A stretch of DNA of 64,000 nt from Variovorax sp037204085 (GCF_037204085.1 NZ_JBBCBW010000013.1:62001-126000); one strand, 5' to 3'; positions 9,422 to 18,815 are shown, numbered from the stretch's first letter. The notes: generated by a model from the sequence alone, not told the origin. Made by a program: numbers and translations.

Positions 9422-10312
9422 TCAGCAGCGAGCCGTCATGAGGATCCAGCCGTCCTCGCTGTCGCTGACCTCGAGCGCGGCATAAGGCGCATAGGCCTGC
9501 TTCAGCTCGTCGGCCTGCCGCTCGAGAATGCCCGCGAGCACCAGCGATCCGCCCGGCGCCACGTGGCTGCGCAGCAAGGGCGCAAGCACCTTGAGCGGCG
9601 TGGCGAGGATGTTGGCCAGCACCGTGTTGTAGTTGCCCTTGGCCGCTTCAGGCAGGCCTGCATTCAGGCGCACGCCATTGGCTTCGGCATTGAGGCGGGT
9701 CGACGAAACGGCGGCTTCGTCGATGTCCACGGCATCGATATCGAGCGCGCCGAACTTCGCCGCGCCAATGGCAAGAATGCCCGAGCCGCAGCCGTAGTCG
9801 AGCACGCGCTGGTCGCTGAATGCACCCTCGCCCTGCTTCGCAATCCAGCGCAGGCACATGCGGGTGGTGGGATGCGTGCCGGTACCGAAGGCAAGCCCCG
9901 GGTCGAGCCTGATCAACTGCCTGGCTTGCTCGGGCGGCTCATGCCAGGTGGGCACGATCCAGAACTCGGGCGTGATTTCGACCGGCGCGAATTGCGACTG
10001 CGTGAGCCGCACCCAGTCTTGATCGGGCACCGGCGCAACACCGAGCACCTCGCAGCCTTCGAAGAAGTCTTGCAGCGCGAGCACCGATGCGGCCTCTTTG
10101 GCGAGCGCTTCGTCGGCAAACAGCGCAATGACGCGCGACCGCTGCCAACCCTCCTTGGGCGGCGGCATGCCGGGCTCGCCGAACAGCGCCTGCTCGGCAT
10201 CGGTCTGTGCATCGGCGTCTTCCACCGAAACGCTCAGCGCATCGAGTGCGTCGAGCGAATCGCTGAGCATTTCGACCCGGTCTTCCGGCGCCATCAGGCG
10301 AAGTTCAAACAT
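9422..10312 (-). CDS. prmA: Ribosomal protein L11 methyltransferase
   Basis: 296 residues. PrmA trimethylates lysines and the N-terminus of ribosomal protein L11 using SAM. The N-terminal substrate-recognition domain (about 1-120) is followed by a Rossmann methyltransferase domain: LDPGLAFGTGTHPTT, VLDYGCGSGILAIGAAKFG (SAM motif I), AVDIDEAAV (acidic ribose ligand) and NILATPL (the NPPY-like motif IV). Length agrees with the family (~295). It is 22 bases downstream of accC in a probable operon accB-accC-prmA, a common arrangement in betaproteobacteria. Confidence 0.95.
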   Translation of the reverse strand: MFELRLMAPEDRVEMLSDSLDALDALSVSVEDADAQTDAEQALFGEPGMPPPKEGWQRSRVIALFADEALAKEAASVLALQDFFEGCEVLGVAPVPDQDWVRLTQSQFAPVEITPEFWIVPTWHEPPEQARQLIRLDPGLAFGTGTHPTTRMCLRWIAKQGEGAFSDQRVLDYGCGSGILAIGAAKFGALDIDAVDIDEAAVSSTRLNAEANGVRLNAGLPEAAKGNYNTVLANILATPLKVLAPLLRSHVAPGGSLVLAGILERQADELKQAYAPYAALEVSDSEDGWILMTARC

Positions 10313-10334
10313 GGTGGCGTCCGGTGCTCTCGGT

Positions 10335-11684
<1,350 letters not shown>

Positions 11685-11686
11685 GG

Positions 11687-12148
11687 TCACTCGATGATGA
11701 ACAGCGGCTGGCCGTATTCGACTGCCTGACCGTTTTCGCCGAGGATCTGGGTGATCGTACCGGACTTGTCCGCTTCGATTTCGTTGAGGATCTTCATCGC
11801 TTCGATGATGCAGACGGTGTCGCCCTCGTTGACCTTGCTGCCGACTTCGACAAAAGCCGGTGCGCCGGGGCTGGACGAACGATAGAAGGTGCCGACCATC
11901 GGCGACTTGACAGCGTGCCCGGTGGGCGCGGCTTCGGCTGCCGGCGCGGCGGCAGCAAGCGCGGGCGCTGCAGGCGCACCGGCGGCGGGAGCAGCGGCAG
12001 GTGCCGCCACGGTCTGAACATATTGCACCGGGGCAGCGCCGCCGCCCTTGACGATGCGAACCTTGCCTTCGGTTTCGGTGATTTCCAGTTCGGAAATATT
12101 GGATTCCGACACCAAATCGATCAGTGTCTTGAGTTTGCGCAGATCCAT
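11687..12148 (-). CDS. accB: Biotin carboxyl carrier protein of acetyl-CoA carboxylase
   Basis: 153 residues. The N-terminal segment (MDLRKLKTLIDLVSESNISE) is the usual AccB start, an Ala/Pro-rich flexible linker spans about residues 36-75, and the C-terminal biotinyl domain carries the biotinylated Lys in EAMKI. It shuttles carboxybiotin between AccC and the AccAD carboxyltransferase (accA/accD are not in the window). A hairpin that could be a leader or terminator element lies 44-66 bases upstream. accC follows directly. Confidence 0.96.
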   Translation of the reverse strand: MDLRKLKTLIDLVSESNISELEITETEGKVRIVKGGGAAPVQYVQTVAAPAAAPAAGAPAAPALAAAAPAAEAAPTGHAVKSPMVGTFYRSSSPGAPAFVEVGSKVNEGDTVCIIEAMKILNEIEADKSGTITQILGENGQAVEYGQPLFIIE

Positions 12149-12191
12149 GAGGCTCCAGTGCCGACTTTGCCGGTCATTAGGATGTAACTTG

Positions 12192-12214
12192 GCTAAAAAT
12201 CGTTGATCTTTAGC
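12192..12214 (-). other. Hairpin upstream of accB
   Basis: On the minus strand GCTAAAGATC, AAC, GATTTTTAGC forms a 10-pair stem (one G-U) with a 3-base loop. A competing stem AATCG/CGATT overlaps it. It lies between the TlpA stop (12247) and the accB start (12148). It may end the upstream transcript or act in the accB leader; the right arm holds five T but no U-tract follows the stem. Confidence 0.45.
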
Positions 12215-12246
12215 GATTGGCGGCGAATGCCGAGGTGTATCTGATT

Positions 12247-12792
12247 CTAACCGTGAACGAGTTCACGTCGCCAAGTGTCCAGATCGGCCGGCTCGAGCTT
12301 GCCCATTTTACGAGCCGCCACGGTCCCCGCGCCCGTAAGAACCAGCGTGAACGGCAATCCGCCGGCCGTGTTGCCAAGACTTTTTACCAGTTCAGTGCCC
12401 TGCAAACCGGCCAATCCAAGCGGGTAGCTGACGGGCGTTTTCTGCAGGAATTTGCGGACGGCGCTAGGCTGATCTATCGCCAAACCGACAACTTGCCAGC
12501 CGTTGCCGCCATTTTCGCGAAAGAAGCGGTCGATCATCGGCATTTCTTCCACACACGGCGGGCACCACGTGGCCCAAAAGTTCAGCAGCAGTGGTTTGCC
12601 GCGCAGGCTGGAAAAAACCAGTTCACCGCCCTCCGGACGGTCGAAGCGCTGATCCCAGAAAGCCGCGTCCAGCACTTCACCCTTGGTGCTGCCCCCGCGC
12701 TCACGCCACCACGCGCCGCCCAGGCCTGCCGCGGCGGCCGCGACTGCCACGCCGCCATACATGAGGCGGCGCCGTGTGGGCGAAGAAGTCAT
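12247..12792 (-). CDS. TlpA-like membrane-anchored thioredoxin
   Basis: 181 residues. An N-terminal RRR followed by a hydrophobic run (about residues 12-27) acts as a signal anchor or uncleaved signal peptide. The rest is a thioredoxin fold of the TlpA/ResA type with the redox motif WCPPC in LLLNFWATWCPPCVEEMP and the cis-Pro loop GLPFTLV. Such proteins reduce disulfides in the periplasm, often for cytochrome c or copper-site maturation; the partner here is unknown. The ATG follows directly on the stop of the upstream gene (TGAATG), so the two are translationally linked. accB begins 98 bases downstream, possibly as a separate unit. Confidence 0.85.
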   Translation of the reverse strand: MTSSPTRRRLMYGGVAVAAAAAGLGGAWWRERGGSTKGEVLDAAFWDQRFDRPEGGELVFSSLRGKPLLLNFWATWCPPCVEEMPMIDRFFRENGGNGWQVVGLAIDQPSAVRKFLQKTPVSYPLGLAGLQGTELVKSLGNTAGGLPFTLVLTGAGTVAARKMGKLEPADLDTWRRELVHG

Positions 12793-13392
12793 TCACTTGT
12801 CCTTTTCTCTTTCAATCAGCCGTCGCAGCGCGGCCAGATCGCCGCGCGGGGTGCGCCCCTGGGCGTCGGGCCGGAGCGCCCCACGCAGGTCGTCGAGGTC
12901 GTACACCAGCAGGTGGACCCCGATCTCCTCGCCCAGCGCGCGGCTCGCGGCATGCACGCTCAAGGCCTCGACCTGCTCACCGTGAAAACCGGTGACCATT
13001 CGCGGCTCGTAGTCCACGTGATGGTCGATGAGGGCAATTTCGGCCGACTTGGAATCATCGCAGAACAACTGAATATAAATGTCTGACAGCCGCGTGGCCG
13101 TGCCGTGCCAGACGGCCCCCCCGATGTGCGGCCGGAACGCCGCCATGCGCTCCATCCATTCGAGCGCGAGCAGCCGCAAGGCATGCAGCTCCTGCGGCTG
13201 GGTGTCGGCGCAATAAAGCGCGATGTAGTCACGCACTTCGGCCTCGACCTCGTCGTTGTTCGGCAGCGCCGTACGCGACGACAGGCCAAGGTCTCGCACC
13301 GCGCGGCGCTTGGCCGGGCCGTACTCCAGCCCCTCCTCGACGACGAGGCGGGCTGCGGTGGCGGCGATCTCACGCTTGGTGGTCGTGTCCAT
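12793..13392 (-). CDS. Conserved protein of unknown function, possibly a degenerate nucleotidyltransferase
   Basis: 199 residues, soluble, no signal peptide. I do not recognise a named family with certainty. The segment IGGAVWHGTATRLSDIYIQL resembles the nucleotidyltransferase signature (Gly-Gly/Ser, 9-13 residues, Asp-h-Asp/Glu), but Tyr replaces the second acidic residue, so the site may be inactive or the likeness coincidental. A helical N-terminus (about 1-35) and a C-terminal region with DVYDLDDL-like acidic residues follow. It is the first gene of the minus-strand run, divergent from mpl with a 101-base gap, and its stop abuts the TlpA start. Function unknown. Confidence 0.7.
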   Translation of the reverse strand: MDTTTKREIAATAARLVVEEGLEYGPAKRRAVRDLGLSSRTALPNNDEVEAEVRDYIALYCADTQPQELHALRLLALEWMERMAAFRPHIGGAVWHGTATRLSDIYIQLFCDDSKSAEIALIDHHVDYEPRMVTGFHGEQVEALSVHAASRALGEEIGVHLLVYDLDDLRGALRPDAQGRTPRGDLAALRRLIEREKDK

Positions 13393-13493
13393 CGGAACAT
13401 TTTGCCCGCACTACGCCGCCCTCACACCAAACATCAGTACAAAGGACAAGGCTGCGGCGCGGACGCGGCATGCCGCCTCCCTAGAATCGCCCG

Positions 13494-14897
13494 ATGCACA
13501 TTCATATTCTTGGCATCTGCGGCACGTTCATGGGCGGCTTGGCCGCCCTGGCGCGCGAAGCGGGCCACCGGGTCACGGGCTGCGATGCCGGCGTGTACCC
13601 GCCCATGAGCGACCAGCTCCGGTCGCTTGGCATCGACCTGATCGAAGGCTTCGACGCCGACCAGTTGGCACTTTCACCCGACATGTTCGTGGTCGGCAAT
13701 GTGGTTTCGAGGGCCCGGCTGCCCGACGGCAGCCCCAAGTTTCCGCTGATGGAAGCCATCCTCGATGCCGGCAAGCCCTACACCAGCGGACCGCAATGGC
13801 TGGCCGAGCACGTGCTGCTGGGTCGCCACGTGCTTGCCGTGGCCGGAACCCACGGAAAGACCACCACCACATCGATGCTGGCCTGGGTGCTGGAGCAAGG
13901 CGGCAAGGCGCCGGGCTTTCTGGTGGGCGGCGTTCCGCTCGACTTTGGCGTATCTGCGCGGCTTGGCGACGGACCGGCATTCGTCATCGAGGCAGACGAG
14001 TACGACACCGCTTTTTTCGACAAGCGCAGCAAGTTCGTGCACTACCGCCCGCGCACGGCGATTCTCAACAACCTGGAATTCGACCACGCGGACATCTTCG
14101 ATGACTTGGCCGCCATCGAACGGCAGTTCCATCACCTCGTTCGCACGGTGCCCGGCAGCGGGCGCCTGGTGGTGAACGCCACCGAAGAGAGTTTGCAACG
14201 CGTGCTGAGCCAAGGCTGCTGGTGCGGGCTCGCCCGCTTTGGCGCTGGCGGTGAATGGCAGGCGCGCGGCACGCACGACGCCTTCGACGTGCTGTACCGC
14301 GGCGAGGCCGTGGGCCGCGTTGAATGGGAGCTTTCGGGCCTGCACAACCAGATGAATGCGCTGGCCGCCATTGCCGCGGCCGAGCATGTGGGCGTTGCGC
14401 CGGCCGATGCGGCCAAGGCACTCGGCAGCTTCCGCAACGTGCGCCGGCGCATGGAGTTGCGCGGCACGGTCGAGCGCAGCAGCGGTGCAATCACCGTCTA
14501 CGACGACTTCGCCCACCACCCGACCGCCATTCGCACCACGCTCGACGGCCTGCGCAAGAAGCTCGACGATGCCGGCAAGCAAGGCGAGCGCATCCTCGCG
14601 GCCTTCGAACCGCGCAGCAACACGATGAAGCTCGGCGTGATGGCGGCGCAACTGCCGTGGAGCCTGGAAGCGGCCGACCTGTCTTTCTGCCATACCGCCG
14701 GGCTCGACTGGGACGCCGCCGCAGCCTTGGCCCCGATGGGCGACCGCGCCCAAGTGGCCGGCGCCGTCGAGCCGCTGGTCGCGCAGATCGTTGCCGCGGC
14801 CCGCCCCGGCGATCACATCGTCTGCATGAGCAACGGCGGCTTCGGCGGCGTGCACGACAAGCTGCTTGCGGCACTGCGCAGCGCCGCGGCTCCATGA
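13494..14897 (+). CDS. mpl: UDP-MurNAc:L-Ala-gamma-D-Glu-meso-DAP ligase (murein recycling)
   Basis: 467 residues, Mur ligase family. Mpl attaches recovered tripeptide to UDP-MurNAc, returning it to peptidoglycan synthesis. The N-terminal MurC-like domain starts HIHILGICGTFMGGLAALA; the ATP loop is AGTHGKTTTTSML; VIEADEYDTAFFD and LNNLEFDHADIF are typical of Mpl; the C-terminal domain has VYDDFAHHPTAI. The GICGTFMGG start and FDK segment separate it from biosynthetic MurC, which is at 37227. Together with AmpD (891) this window carries two steps of the recycling route. The stop overlaps the next ATG (ATGA). Confidence 0.95.
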   Translation: MHIHILGICGTFMGGLAALAREAGHRVTGCDAGVYPPMSDQLRSLGIDLIEGFDADQLALSPDMFVVGNVVSRARLPDGSPKFPLMEAILDAGKPYTSGPQWLAEHVLLGRHVLAVAGTHGKTTTTSMLAWVLEQGGKAPGFLVGGVPLDFGVSARLGDGPAFVIEADEYDTAFFDKRSKFVHYRPRTAILNNLEFDHADIFDDLAAIERQFHHLVRTVPGSGRLVVNATEESLQRVLSQGCWCGLARFGAGGEWQARGTHDAFDVLYRGEAVGRVEWELSGLHNQMNALAAIAAAEHVGVAPADAAKALGSFRNVRRRMELRGTVERSSGAITVYDDFAHHPTAIRTTLDGLRKKLDDAGKQGERILAAFEPRSNTMKLGVMAAQLPWSLEAADLSFCHTAGLDWDAAAALAPMGDRAQVAGAVEPLVAQIVAAARPGDHIVCMSNGGFGGVHDKLLAALRSAAAP

Positions 14898-15403
14898 CCG
14901 CCATGCGCGCCCGCGAGCTGATCGAGAGCCTGAAGCTGCAGCCCCACCCCGAGGGCGGCTGGTACAGCGAGGTGTTCCGTTCTGCGGCGAGCGTGGTTCC
15001 CACGGACGGCCGCGCGCCGCGCAGCGCGCTCACCAGCATCTACTTTCTGCTGGAGGCCGGCCAGCATTCGCGCTGGCACCGGGTGCTCTCGGACGAGGTG
15101 TGGGTCCATCTGGAAGGCGTGCCGCTGGCGCTCTGGACGTGCGATGCCGCCATGCGCACCGCACCGGCGCACGTGCGGCTGGGCCCGGTCGACGCGCACG
15201 GCACGCGCCCCCAGCACGTGGTGCCGGCCGGCCAGTGGCAGGCCGCCCGGCCGATCCAGGGCCACGCGAGTGGCGACTACACGCTGGTCGCCTGCATGGT
15301 CGGCCCGGGCTTCGACTTCGCAGACTTTTCCCTGGTGCCGCCCGAAAGCGACGAAGCCACCGCCATGCGGCACCACTGGCCCGAACTGGCCGGAATGCTC
15401 TGA
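14894..15403 (+). CDS. Cupin-superfamily DUF985 protein
   Basis: 169 residues, one DUF985 cupin domain: LIESLKLQPHPEGGWYSEVFRS at the start, LTSIYFLLEAGQHSRWHRVLSDEVWVHLEG with the presumed metal-binding His/Glu, and ACMVGPGFDFADFSLV near the end. The family is a small double-stranded beta-helix of unknown, possibly sugar-modifying, function. It overlaps mpl by 4 bases (ATGA) and so is probably translationally coupled, but no functional tie to murein recycling is known to me. It converges on the DAHP synthase gene with only 16 bases between stops and no visible terminator. Confidence 0.85.
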   Translation: MTAMRARELIESLKLQPHPEGGWYSEVFRSAASVVPTDGRAPRSALTSIYFLLEAGQHSRWHRVLSDEVWVHLEGVPLALWTCDAAMRTAPAHVRLGPVDAHGTRPQHVVPAGQWQAARPIQGHASGDYTLVACMVGPGFDFADFSLVPPESDEATAMRHHWPELAGML

Positions 15404-15419
15404 TCCCGCCCAGCGCGGT

Positions 15420-16538
15420 TTATCCCCGGCGCTGCTTGACCGCCTGCGACAGCACGTCGAGCACCTGCACCGAATCGTCCCAACCCAGGCAGGCGTCGGT
15501 GATGCTCTTGCCGTATTCGAGGCCCGCGATCTGGTCCTTGCCCGGCGTGAACTTCTGGGCGCCCGCTTGCAGGTGGCTCTCGACCATCACACCGAACACG
15601 CGGTTCGATCCGCCCGCGATCTGGTTGGCGATGTCCTTCGCCACGTCGATCTGCTTCTGGTGCTGCTTGGAACTGTTGGCGTGGCTGCAGTCGACCATCA
15701 GCGTGGGCGGCAACTTGGCAGCTTCCAGGTCCTTGCAGGCGGCCTCGACGCTCGCTGCATCGTAGTTGGGCGCCTTGCCACCACGCAGGATCACGTGGCA
15801 GTCGCGATTGCCGTTGGTCTGCACGATGGCCACCTGGCCGTTCTTGTGCACCGAAAGAAAGTGGTGGCCGCGCGCCGCTGCCTGGATGGCGTCGGTGGCG
15901 ATGCGGATATTGCCGTCAGTGCCGTTCTTGAAGCCGATCGGCGCGGAAAGCCCCGAGGCCAGTTCGCGGTGCACCTGGCTTTCGGTGGTGCGCGCGCCGA
16001 TGGCGCCCCAGGCGATCAAGTCGCCGATGTACTGCGGCGAGATCACGTCGAGGAACTCGCTGCCCGCCGGCAGGCCGATCCGGTTGATGTCGATGAGCAG
16101 CTGGCGCGCAATGCGCAGGCCCTCGTCGATGCGGTAGCTTTCGTCCAGGTACGGATCGTTGATGAGGCCCTTCCAGCCCACCGTGGTGCGCGGCTTCTCG
16201 AAGTACACGCGCATCACGATCTCCAGCGTGCCGGCGTACTTTTCGCGCTCCACCTTCAGGCGGCGGGCGTAGTCGAGCGCGGCGGCCGGGTCGTGAATCG
16301 AGCACGGGCCCATGATCACCAGCAGTCGGTCATCCTTGCCCGCCATGATGTTGTGGATGTTGCGGCGGGTGCCCTCGATCAGCGTTTCGACCGGCGTGCC
16401 GCGAATCGGGAAGAAGCGGATCAGATGTTCGGGAGGGGGCAGCACGTTGATGTCCTTGATGCGTTCGTCGTCGGTCTTGCTGGTTTTTTCGACGCTCGCA
16501 TACCAGCTGTCGCTGGCGGGGGCAGTGTTCGTGCTCAT
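15420..16538 (-). CDS. aroG: 3-deoxy-7-phosphoheptulonate (DAHP) synthase, class I
   Basis: 372 residues. Joins phosphoenolpyruvate and erythrose 4-phosphate in the first step of the shikimate pathway. Family marks: INVLPPPEHLI near the N-terminus, GKDDRLLVIMGPCSIHD, MRVYFEKPRTTVGWKG, GLPAGSEFLDVISPQYI, GFKNGTDGNI and LMVDCSHANSSKQH. It is the AroF/G/H (type I alpha) class, which is normally feedback-inhibited by one aromatic amino acid; the sensitivity cannot be told from sequence here, so the symbol is provisional. The start is ATG 16538 with AAGG upstream; further in-frame codons upstream run through the attenuator and are not credible coding sequence. Expression appears controlled by an attenuator with an aromatic leader peptide. 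Confidence 0.95.
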   Translation of the reverse strand: MSTNTAPASDSWYASVEKTSKTDDERIKDINVLPPPEHLIRFFPIRGTPVETLIEGTRRNIHNIMAGKDDRLLVIMGPCSIHDPAAALDYARRLKVEREKYAGTLEIVMRVYFEKPRTTVGWKGLINDPYLDESYRIDEGLRIARQLLIDINRIGLPAGSEFLDVISPQYIGDLIAWGAIGARTTESQVHRELASGLSAPIGFKNGTDGNIRIATDAIQAAARGHHFLSVHKNGQVAIVQTNGNRDCHVILRGGKAPNYDAASVEAACKDLEAAKLPPTLMVDCSHANSSKQHQKQIDVAKDIANQIAGGSNRVFGVMVESHLQAGAQKFTPGKDQIAGLEYGKSITDACLGWDDSVQVLDVLSQAVKQRRG

Positions 16539-16575
16539 GGTGCTTTTCCTTGTTGGAGTGAAATCGTCAGGGCAT

Positions 16576-16611
16576 AAAAAAACCGCCGGGGGCTCTGGGC
16601 CACCGGCGGTT
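16576..16611 (-). terminator. Attenuator terminator upstream of DAHP synthase
   Basis: Read on the minus strand, AACCGCCGG (16611-16603) pairs with CCGGCGGTT (16589-16581), followed by a run of seven T (16582-16576). The hairpin lies between the leader peptide and the aroG start, 38 bases before the ATG. Its left arm can instead pair with CCGGCGG at 16658-16652 inside the leader peptide, giving an antiterminator. Confidence 0.88.
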
Positions 16612-16632
16612 CTGGGAGGGTGTTCGTTTGCT

Positions 16633-16707
16633 TTACGCGCTCGCCTCTCGTCCGCCGGAAACCGGGAACCAAAAGTAGGCAAAGAAATAAGCGCGGAGGG
16701 CGGACAT
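16633..16707 (-). CDS. Aromatic leader peptide of the DAHP synthase attenuator
   Basis: 24 codons, ATG 16707 to TAA. Codons 7-14 read YFFAYFWF, seven aromatic residues (four Phe, two Tyr, one Trp) out of eight, then PVSGG. A ribosome lacking charged Phe, Tyr or Trp tRNA would stall here and leave the downstream CCGGCGG (16658-16652) free to pair with the left arm of the terminator. Earlier, TGTCCGCC at codons 1-3 (16706-16699) can pair with GGCGGACG (16656-16649), the protector stem expected in leader attenuators. No Shine-Dalgarno precedes the ATG. It is too short to be found by ordinary gene calling. Not a functional protein; the act of translating it is the signal. Confidence 0.85.
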   Translation of the reverse strand: MSALRAYFFAYFWFPVSGGREASA

Positions 16708-16715
16708 GTGGGCGA

Positions 16716-16746
16716 AATGTAGCACGGAAAACAAAAAGCCGGGCAA
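16716..16746 (-). promoter_or_regulatory. Possible extended -10 promoter of the aroG leader
   Basis: On the minus strand TTGCCC (16746-16741), 19 bases, then TGCTACATT containing -10 TACATT (16721-16716) with an extended TG. The start would lie near 16709, just two bases before the leader ATG, implying a nearly leaderless peptide. The -35 overlaps the preceding terminator hairpin. Readthrough from the upstream gene is the alternative source of transcript. Confidence 0.42.
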
Positions 16747-16756
16747 AAGCCCGGCT
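16733..16756 (-). terminator. Intrinsic terminator of the lipoprotein gene
   Basis: On the minus strand AGCCGGGC, TTTT, GCCCGGCT and a T5 tract: an 8-base perfect stem nine bases after the stop codon. It insulates aroG from the upstream gene. Confidence 0.9.
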
Positions 16757-16764
16757 CTGAACAC

Positions 16765-17307
16765 TCAGCGGTAGCCCGATTCGTTGGGGTTGTGAATGAT
16801 CCAGATCAGGTTGCCGCCCGAGTAGTCGCCCATGCCGCCACCTGCGAAAACCAGGCGCCCCTGGCCCTTGTAGGTCATCTCGTAGCGGTGGCGGTCGCTA
16901 CCGAAGTAGAACGGAATGAATGCCTTGCCCGTGACGTAGGCGCCCTGGTCCGTCGGCTGGCCGGCGAGGTCGGTCACCTGCTTGGCGCTCATGCCGATCT
17001 GCAGGCGCGAGAACTTGCTGTTGCGGGCGGGAACGCCCGTGATTTCGCCTTCGTAGCCATTCAGGCCCTTGACGGTACGGCCGCTGCCGGCTTCGACCTT
17101 GGACGAATCAACGACGTTGCCCTTGGCGTCCATGCCGGCCTTTGCGCCGCCGCGCGCCGGGGCGGCGGGTGCGCTGGCAGCGGGTGCCGAGGCCGCGGGC
17201 TGGCTGCTGTCGCCCGAACCGCCGCGCGAAGCGCAACCTGCGGTTGCGAGCGCCACTGCGGCAGTTGCAGCCCACAGGGCCGCGGACGAATTGATCCTGA
17301 TCCTCAT
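16765..17307 (-). CDS. BamE/SmpA-like outer-membrane lipoprotein
   Basis: 180 residues. A signal peptide ends in the lipobox LATAGC (Cys about residue 25), so it should be lipidated. A Ser/Ala/Pro-rich stretch follows (about 30-60), then a segment FSRLQIGMSAKQVTDLAGQPTDQG that looks like the BamE (SmpA/OmlA) fold's start. The rest, ending NLIWIIHNPNESGYR, is conserved-looking but unnamed. A role at the outer membrane is inferred; it is probably not the essential BamE itself, which is shorter. AGGAG lies just before the start. It is downstream of tldD with a hairpin GAGCTT/AAGCTC (17340-17354) between, and closed by a terminator. Confidence 0.75.
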   Translation of the reverse strand: MRIRINSSAALWAATAAVALATAGCASRGGSGDSSQPAASAPAASAPAAPARGGAKAGMDAKGNVVDSSKVEAGSGRTVKGLNGYEGEITGVPARNSKFSRLQIGMSAKQVTDLAGQPTDQGAYVTGKAFIPFYFGSDRHRYEMTYKGQGRLVFAGGGMGDYSGGNLIWIIHNPNESGYR

Positions 17308-17354
17308 CGAATGCTCCTCTTTTTGAAAAATAAGGAGCGGAGCTTAGCAAGCTC

Positions 17355-18815
17355 TCAGGCCGTTCCGCCTACGGTCAAACCATCGATGCGCAGGGTGGGC
17401 TGGCCGACGCCCACGGGCACGCTCTGGCCTTCCTTGCCGCAGGTGCCCACGCCCGAATCGAGCGCCATGTCGTTGCCGATCATGGTCACGCGGGTGAGCG
17501 CGTCAGGGCCGTTGCCCACGATGGTCGCGCCCTTCACGGGGTATTGGATCTTGCCGTTCTCGACCCAGAAGGCTTCGCTGGCCGAGAACACGAACTTGCC
17601 GCTCGTGATGTCGACCTGGCCGCCGCCGAAGTTGGTGGCGTACAGGCCCTTCTTGATGCTGGCGACGATTTCCTTCGGGTCCTTGTCGCCGCCGAGCATG
17701 TAGGTGTTGGTCATGCGCGGCATCGGCACGTGGGCATAGCTCTCGCGCCGGCCGTTGCCGGTGGGCTTGACCTTCATGAGGCGCGCGTTGAGCGAATCCT
17801 GGATGTAGCCCTTGAGGATGCCGTCTTCAATGAGCACGTTGCGCTGGCTCGCATTGCCCTCGTCGTCCACATTGAGCGAGCCGCGGCGGTCGGCAATGGT
17901 GCCGTCGTCCAGCACCGTGACGCCCTTGGCCGCCACGCGCTGGCCGATGCGGCCCGAGAACGCGCTCGAGCCCTTGCGGTTGAAGTCGCCTTCCAGCCCG
18001 TGGCCGATGGCCTCGTGCAGCAGGATGCCGGGCCAGCCGGAGCCGAGCACCACCGTCATTTCGCCAGCGGGCGCCGGACGGGCGTCGAGGTTGGTCAGCG
18101 CAGCCTTCACGGCCTGGTCGACGTATTCGGCCATCTGCTCGTCGGTGAAGTAGGCCAGGCCGAAACGCCCGCCCCCGCCGCCGGAGCCGACTTCGCGCCG
18201 GCCGTTCTGCTCGGCAATCACGGTCACCGACAGGCGCACCAGCGGGCGCACGTCGGCCGCCAGGGTGCCGTCGGCGCGTGCCACCAGCACCACGTCGTAT
18301 TCGCTCGCCAAACCGGCCATGACCTGGGCCACGCGCGGATCGCGCGAGCGTGCGAGCTTCTCGACCCGTTCGAGCAGCTTGACCTTGGCCGTGCTGTCGA
18401 GCGTGGAGATGGGATCGACGCCGTTGTAGAGCGAGCGGCTCGAAGCAATCTTGCGCGCCGGCGTCTTCACGCGGCCGGTGCGGCCGGCGGAAGAAATCGA
18501 GCGGACCGTGCGGGCCGCATCGAGCAGCGACGCCTCGGAAATATCGTCCGAATAGGCAAAGGCGGTCTTCTCGCCGCTGACCGCGCGCACGCCGACGCCC
18601 TGGTCGATGCTGAAGCTGCCGGTCTTGACGATGCCCTCTTCGAGGCTCCAGCCCTCGCTGCGCGTGTACTGGAAGTACAGGTCGGCATCGTCCACCTTGT
18701 GGGCGGTGATCTCGGCCAGGGCCTTGCTCAGGTGCGATTCGTCGAGGCCGAACGGCGTGAGCAGGAGCTGTTGCGCCGTGGCAAGGCGCTCGATGGTGGG
18801 TTCGCGAGAGATCAT
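17355..18815 (-). CDS. tldD: Metalloprotease TldD
   Basis: 486 residues, full-length TldD. With TldE/PmbA it forms a zinc protease that trims unfolded peptides (microcin B17 maturation, CcdA turnover in E. coli). The zinc motif is HEAIGHGLEGDFNRKGSS; DRRGSLNVDDEGN and the C-terminal GTCGKEGQSVPVGVGQPTLRI are highly typical. The partner gene tldE is not in the window, as usual. It lies 67 bases downstream of rodA and may be cotranscribed with it. Confidence 0.95.
   Translation of the reverse strand: MISREPTIERLATAQQLLLTPFGLDESHLSKALAEITAHKVDDADLYFQYTRSEGWSLEEGIVKTGSFSIDQGVGVRAVSGEKTAFAYSDDISEASLLDAARTVRSISSAGRTGRVKTPARKIASSRSLYNGVDPISTLDSTAKVKLLERVEKLARSRDPRVAQVMAGLASEYDVVLVARADGTLAADVRPLVRLSVTVIAEQNGRREVGSGGGGGRFGLAYFTDEQMAEYVDQAVKAALTNLDARPAPAGEMTVVLGSGWPGILLHEAIGHGLEGDFNRKGSSAFSGRIGQRVAAKGVTVLDDGTIADRRGSLNVDDEGNASQRNVLIEDGILKGYIQDSLNARLMKVKPTGNGRRESYAHVPMPRMTNTYMLGGDKDPKEIVASIKKGLYATNFGGGQVDITSGKFVFSASEAFWVENGKIQYPVKGATIVGNGPDALTRVTMIGNDMALDSGVGTCGKEGQSVPVGVGQPTLRIDGLTVGGTA

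Noticed and set aside
15420..16682. Longer DAHP synthase starting upstream of 16538
   Set aside because: The extra 48 codons pass through the attenuator terminator and leader; family members begin near the MSTNT start.
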